From JAJFJD01 sp965228425 (GTDB lineage Bacteria > Pseudomonadota > Alphaproteobacteria > UBA8366), in assembly GCA_965228425.1 (NCBI GenBank), contig OZ245815.1:2728001-2792000 (forward strand): a stretch of 64,000 nucleotides of DNA, written 5' to 3'. The notes under the pieces are model-generated. The model was given only the letters and a program-made list of their open reading frames with translations, was not told the origin of the DNA and made no database searches. Every line of letters starts with the position of its first letter. The stretch's first letter is position 1. Of the stretch, positions 61,614 through 64,000 are shown piece by piece. Made by a program: the position numbers and the translations under genes.

Positions 61614-62228
61614 ATGAGAGCGATAAAAGGATATGCCCGTGCGCTAGGGTTCGGCGTGCTCCTGTTGGCGCTGTCTGCATGCGCTGGTCACGAGACGCCG
61701 AGGGAAGAGTTCTATTTTCCGTTGGACCGGGGCGGGTGGAAATTGGCGAACCAGGGCGGTGTGCCGGGACTTCACCGGATACTGGAGTTCGTGCGGACCG
61801 ATGAATCGCTTCCGGATTGGACCGAGATCGTCACGGTCCAGAGTTACGCCGGCAAACCGACGGGCGTTCCTCGGGACGATCTCGCCGTATTGAAATCGGC
61901 AAGCGACCGAATTTGTCCGGCGGCAACGGAATGGTCGGTGATCGAAGAGCACTCGACCACGTTGATCTATGAGGTTCGGACCACGGCAACATGTCACGGG
62001 CATCCGCCGCAGCATGAAATCGGCAAAATACTCTATGGAAACTCGGCGAGGATGGTTGTGTTCTATGCGAAGCGAAAAGAGAGATTGGAGCCCGCCGAGC
62101 GCCGGACTTGGCTCGACCTCCTTCGAAAGACGACCTTCCGTCCAGGCAAATCACCGGGCCAAACCGCGCGGGAAGCTGCCGGCCGGATCGGCACCTTGTT
62201 ACCTTTCATCTTGCTGCCGCATCAATGA
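61614..62228 (+). CDS. Lipoprotein of unknown function
   Basis: A 204-residue lipoprotein I do not recognise. The signal peptide ends with a lipobox (LLALSACAG, lipid Cys23). The mature part has a beta-rich look (WTEIVTVQSYAGKP, STTLIYEVRTTATCHGHPPQHEIGKILYG) with further cysteines (RICPA, ATCHG) that may pair. AAGGTAATGTAATG supplies a Shine-Dalgarno. Flanked by the Rieske genes and the convergent tctA, with its own AT-rich promoter region. Confidence 0.75.
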   Translation: MRAIKGYARALGFGVLLLALSACAGHETPREEFYFPLDRGGWKLANQGGVPGLHRILEFVRTDESLPDWTEIVTVQSYAGKPTGVPRDDLAVLKSASDRICPAATEWSVIEEHSTTLIYEVRTTATCHGHPPQHEIGKILYGNSARMVVFYAKRKERLEPAERRTWLDLLRKTTFRPGKSPGQTAREAAGRIGTLLPFILLPHQ

Positions 62229-62270
62229 TGTCGCTGCGTGACGTTGGCCCTGCACGTGCCGTCCGATAGG

Positions 62271-63797
62271 TTATCCGTCGGCGGGCCTGGGTTCCGCGCC
62301 CGGCTTTTGTTTGATGGTCTGGTAAATCCGAACTCCGATCACCAGCACCGCCAGGAAGATGAAGAAGATGGCGAGCGGCCGCTCAAAGAAAATCATCGGT
62401 CCGTCTTCCGAAAGCAGTAAGGCTTGTCGCAAGGCGCGTTCGGCGCCTGGTCCAAGAATGAAGGCGATGATGAACGCCGGCAGGCTGTAGTCGAATTTCT
62501 TGAAGAAATATCCGACAAACCCGAAGAGGCACATCATCATGACGTCGAACAGCGTATTGCGAAGCGCGTAAACCGCGATGATCGACGTGATGAAGATAAA
62601 CGGGTAGATGACGCGGACCGGCACCTTGGCGATTATCCGGCCGATGATGTCGCTGCCCCAATAGCCCATGATGAAATAGGTGAGGATGCAGAGCAGGCCG
62701 GATGCGAATAGGCCGTAGATGATGTTGGTGTCGGTCTCGAAGATCTTCGGTCCGATATTCATGCCGTGGATCAGGAAGACGCCGCCGAGCAAGGCGGCGG
62801 CCACGCTCCCGGGAATGCCGAGCGTGAGCAGCGGAATGATATTGGCCCCGGACACCGAGTTGTTGGCCGCTTCGGCGGCCGCAACGCCCTTGATCTCGCC
62901 TTCGCCCCATTTATCTTCGGATTTCCGCGAGCGCTTCGCCTCGGCATAGGCCACGAAACAAGCGGCCGACGCGCCGACGCCCGGCAACATGCCGATGATC
63001 GTCCCCATGCCGGTCGACTTGGCCATGACCGGCAAACTGCGCTTGAGATCGCGCCAAGTGACGTAGTTGTCCTGCGGCACGTCGGATTTTTTCGACAACA
63101 TGCGTTCCGCACCGAGAGCGCCCCGATCGGCGATCTGGATGAATATTTCGGAAACGACAAATACGCCCAGCAGGACGGGCACGAGACCGATTCCCGTTTC
63201 CAAGTAGTTCACCTCGAAGGTGAGGCGGGGCATCGAGCTGATCGGGTCGAGCCCGATGATCGAGAGCAGGATTCCCAGCATCGTGCTTATCAGGCCGCGG
63301 ACAATTGAGTTGCCGATGACGCTGCCGATGATGACGAAGGCGGTGCAATAGACCGCGAAGATTTCCGGCGGTCCCATGCGGGCCGTGTAGATCGCGATGA
63401 AGGCGGCCCCGAATATCAGCAGGCATTCGGAGAAGAAATCGCCGGCCGCCGATGCGATGACGGCCATCTTCAGGGCCTTGCCCTGCTTGCCTTGCCGGGT
63501 GAGCGGGTAACCTTCGATCTGCGTCGCGGATGCTTGTGGCGTGCCCGGCGTGTTGAACAGGATGGCCGGGATTGATCCGCCGAAGCTTGCGGATTTACCG
63601 ATCGTGTAGACGAAGACAAGCGCGGACAGGGGTTCCAAATAGAATGACAACGGAATGATCATCGAGATGGCGGCGGACGCGGTCAGGCCGGGTGTCGCGC
63701 CTGCCAGCAGGCCGATCGTTGTGCCCAGAATGGCGTAGAAGACGGCCCAGCCGCTGCTGAAAAGCGTAACGATACCGTCGAAAATCGGGTGTTCCAT
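62271..63797 (-). CDS. tctA: TctA-type large permease of a tripartite tricarboxylate transporter
   Basis: A 508-residue membrane protein with about 12 helices. TctA signatures are ATPGLTASAAISMIIPLSFYLEPLSALVFVYTIGKSASFGGSIPAILFNTPGTPQASAT (glycine/proline-rich substrate site) and the repeated form GMLPGVGASAACFVAYAEAKR ... NSVSGANIIPLLTLGIPGSVAAALLGG. It imports a carboxylate with the TctB protein. No periplasmic TctC gene is in the window. It follows tctB by 11 bases. Confidence 0.93.
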   Translation of the reverse strand: MEHPIFDGIVTLFSSGWAVFYAILGTTIGLLAGATPGLTASAAISMIIPLSFYLEPLSALVFVYTIGKSASFGGSIPAILFNTPGTPQASATQIEGYPLTRQGKQGKALKMAVIASAAGDFFSECLLIFGAAFIAIYTARMGPPEIFAVYCTAFVIIGSVIGNSIVRGLISTMLGILLSIIGLDPISSMPRLTFEVNYLETGIGLVPVLLGVFVVSEIFIQIADRGALGAERMLSKKSDVPQDNYVTWRDLKRSLPVMAKSTGMGTIIGMLPGVGASAACFVAYAEAKRSRKSEDKWGEGEIKGVAAAEAANNSVSGANIIPLLTLGIPGSVAAALLGGVFLIHGMNIGPKIFETDTNIIYGLFASGLLCILTYFIMGYWGSDIIGRIIAKVPVRVIYPFIFITSIIAVYALRNTLFDVMMMCLFGFVGYFFKKFDYSLPAFIIAFILGPGAERALRQALLLSEDGPMIFFERPLAIFFIFLAVLVIGVRIYQTIKQKPGAEPRPADG

Positions 63798-63808
63798 ATC
63801 CTGTCGTC

Positions 63809-64000
63809 CTATACGCCTATGAACTTCTGCATCGGGCCGAAGAGATAGTAGTTATCGTACTCGAGGAGCATGCCCGTTGGCTCCAACAGCCTGAAAATGC
63901 CGAAGAAAATCACGTAGTAGAAAATCGCGGCTATCACCGGGATGACGACAAGCCATTTGAGGCCGCGGTTCCCGAATATCGCCAAGGTCGCCGACAGCGC
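63809..64000 (-). CDS. tctB: TctB-family small permease subunit (N-terminus outside window)
   Basis: The last 63 residues of a TctB-like membrane subunit, open to the window edge. It contains one helix (KWLVVIPVIAAIFYYVIFFGIF) and ends LLEYDNYYLFGPMQKFIGV. TctB is the small membrane partner of TctA, and its position directly upstream of tctA supports the call. The C-terminal sequence is more polar than in many TctB proteins. Start and length cannot be seen. Confidence 0.72.
   Translation of the reverse strand, partial: ALSATLAIFGNRGLKWLVVIPVIAAIFYYVIFFGIFRLLEPTGMLLEYDNYYLFGPMQKFIGV

Overview
The window looks like a chromosomal stretch of a GC-rich alphaproteobacterium, most like a Rhodospirillales-type heterotroph. 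This is inferred from the high G+C, dense gene packing with many ATGA/GTGA/TAATG junctions, and gene content: a CO-dehydrogenase-family cox cluster, a complete Tad/Flp pilus locus, a ydbH-ynbE-ydbL set, an Mrp-type antiporter operon, CaiB/BaiF CoA transferase and TctAB transporter genes. No rRNA, tRNA, CRISPR array, transposase or phage gene was seen. The species cannot be named from the sequence.

Layout. 1-2.5 kb: truncated enoyl-CoA hydratase and a CoA transferase (minus), then a cupin. 2.5-4.9 kb: CHASE2 adenylate cyclase. 5.1-9.6 kb: type I secretion system (ABC ATPase, HlyD adaptor, TolC-like channel), with no exported substrate gene visible. 9.6-11.7 kb: phytase-like secreted protein and a membrane-anchored alpha/beta hydrolase. 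11.7-25.1 kb (all minus): molybdenum hydroxylase region. coxG-coxS-coxL-coxM encode the enzyme and its membrane-linked partner. coxD (AAA+), coxE (VWA), two XdhC half-proteins and a MoeA-like/MobA-like fusion are its maturation genes. The two halves are separated by ydbH-ynbE-ydbL (inner-to-outer membrane lipid bridge). The CoxL active-site loop is the form II type, so CO oxidation should not be assumed. 25.3 kb: orphan Panacea/DUF4065 protein. 25.9-33.4 kb: ten-gene Mrp-like operon with three different ND4/ND5-like subunits and a detached DUF4040 (MrpA C-terminal-like) subunit. 33.3-40.1 kb: five-PAS histidine kinase, Atm1-type ABC exporter, histone-deacetylase-like amidohydrolase, DUF192 protein and a small secreted protein.

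40.4-53.2 kb: Tad pilus locus. Minus strand: flp, cpaA, cpaB, cpaC, cpaD, cpaE, cpaF, tadB, tadC and two TadE-like minor pilins. Plus strand: tadD and tadG. An AT-rich island separates flp from tadG, and two stem-loops separate flp from the machinery genes. 53.2-56.4 kb: acyl-CoA dehydrogenase with a divergent SucD/SucC-like pair. 56.8-58.5 kb: a three-gene ion-motor-like cluster (TolQ/ExbB-like channel, ExbD-like anchor carrying a DUF2135-like beta domain, unknown two-TM protein); this is the best candidate here for an undescribed system. 58.7-61.5 kb: luciferase-like flavin oxidoreductase divergent from a Rieske ring-hydroxylating oxygenase alpha/beta pair. 61.6-64 kb: lipoprotein, TctA and the end of TctB.

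A cross-cutting oddity: two genes (the TolC-like channel and the DUF4040 Mrp subunit) have strong Shine-Dalgarno sequences placed exactly upstream of ATA and ATC codons, with no ATG/GTG/TTG at that point. Non-canonical initiation is the simplest reading. Starts given below were chosen from Shine-Dalgarno spacing, operon overlaps and signal peptides; all functions rest on reading the translated sequence, not on database searches.
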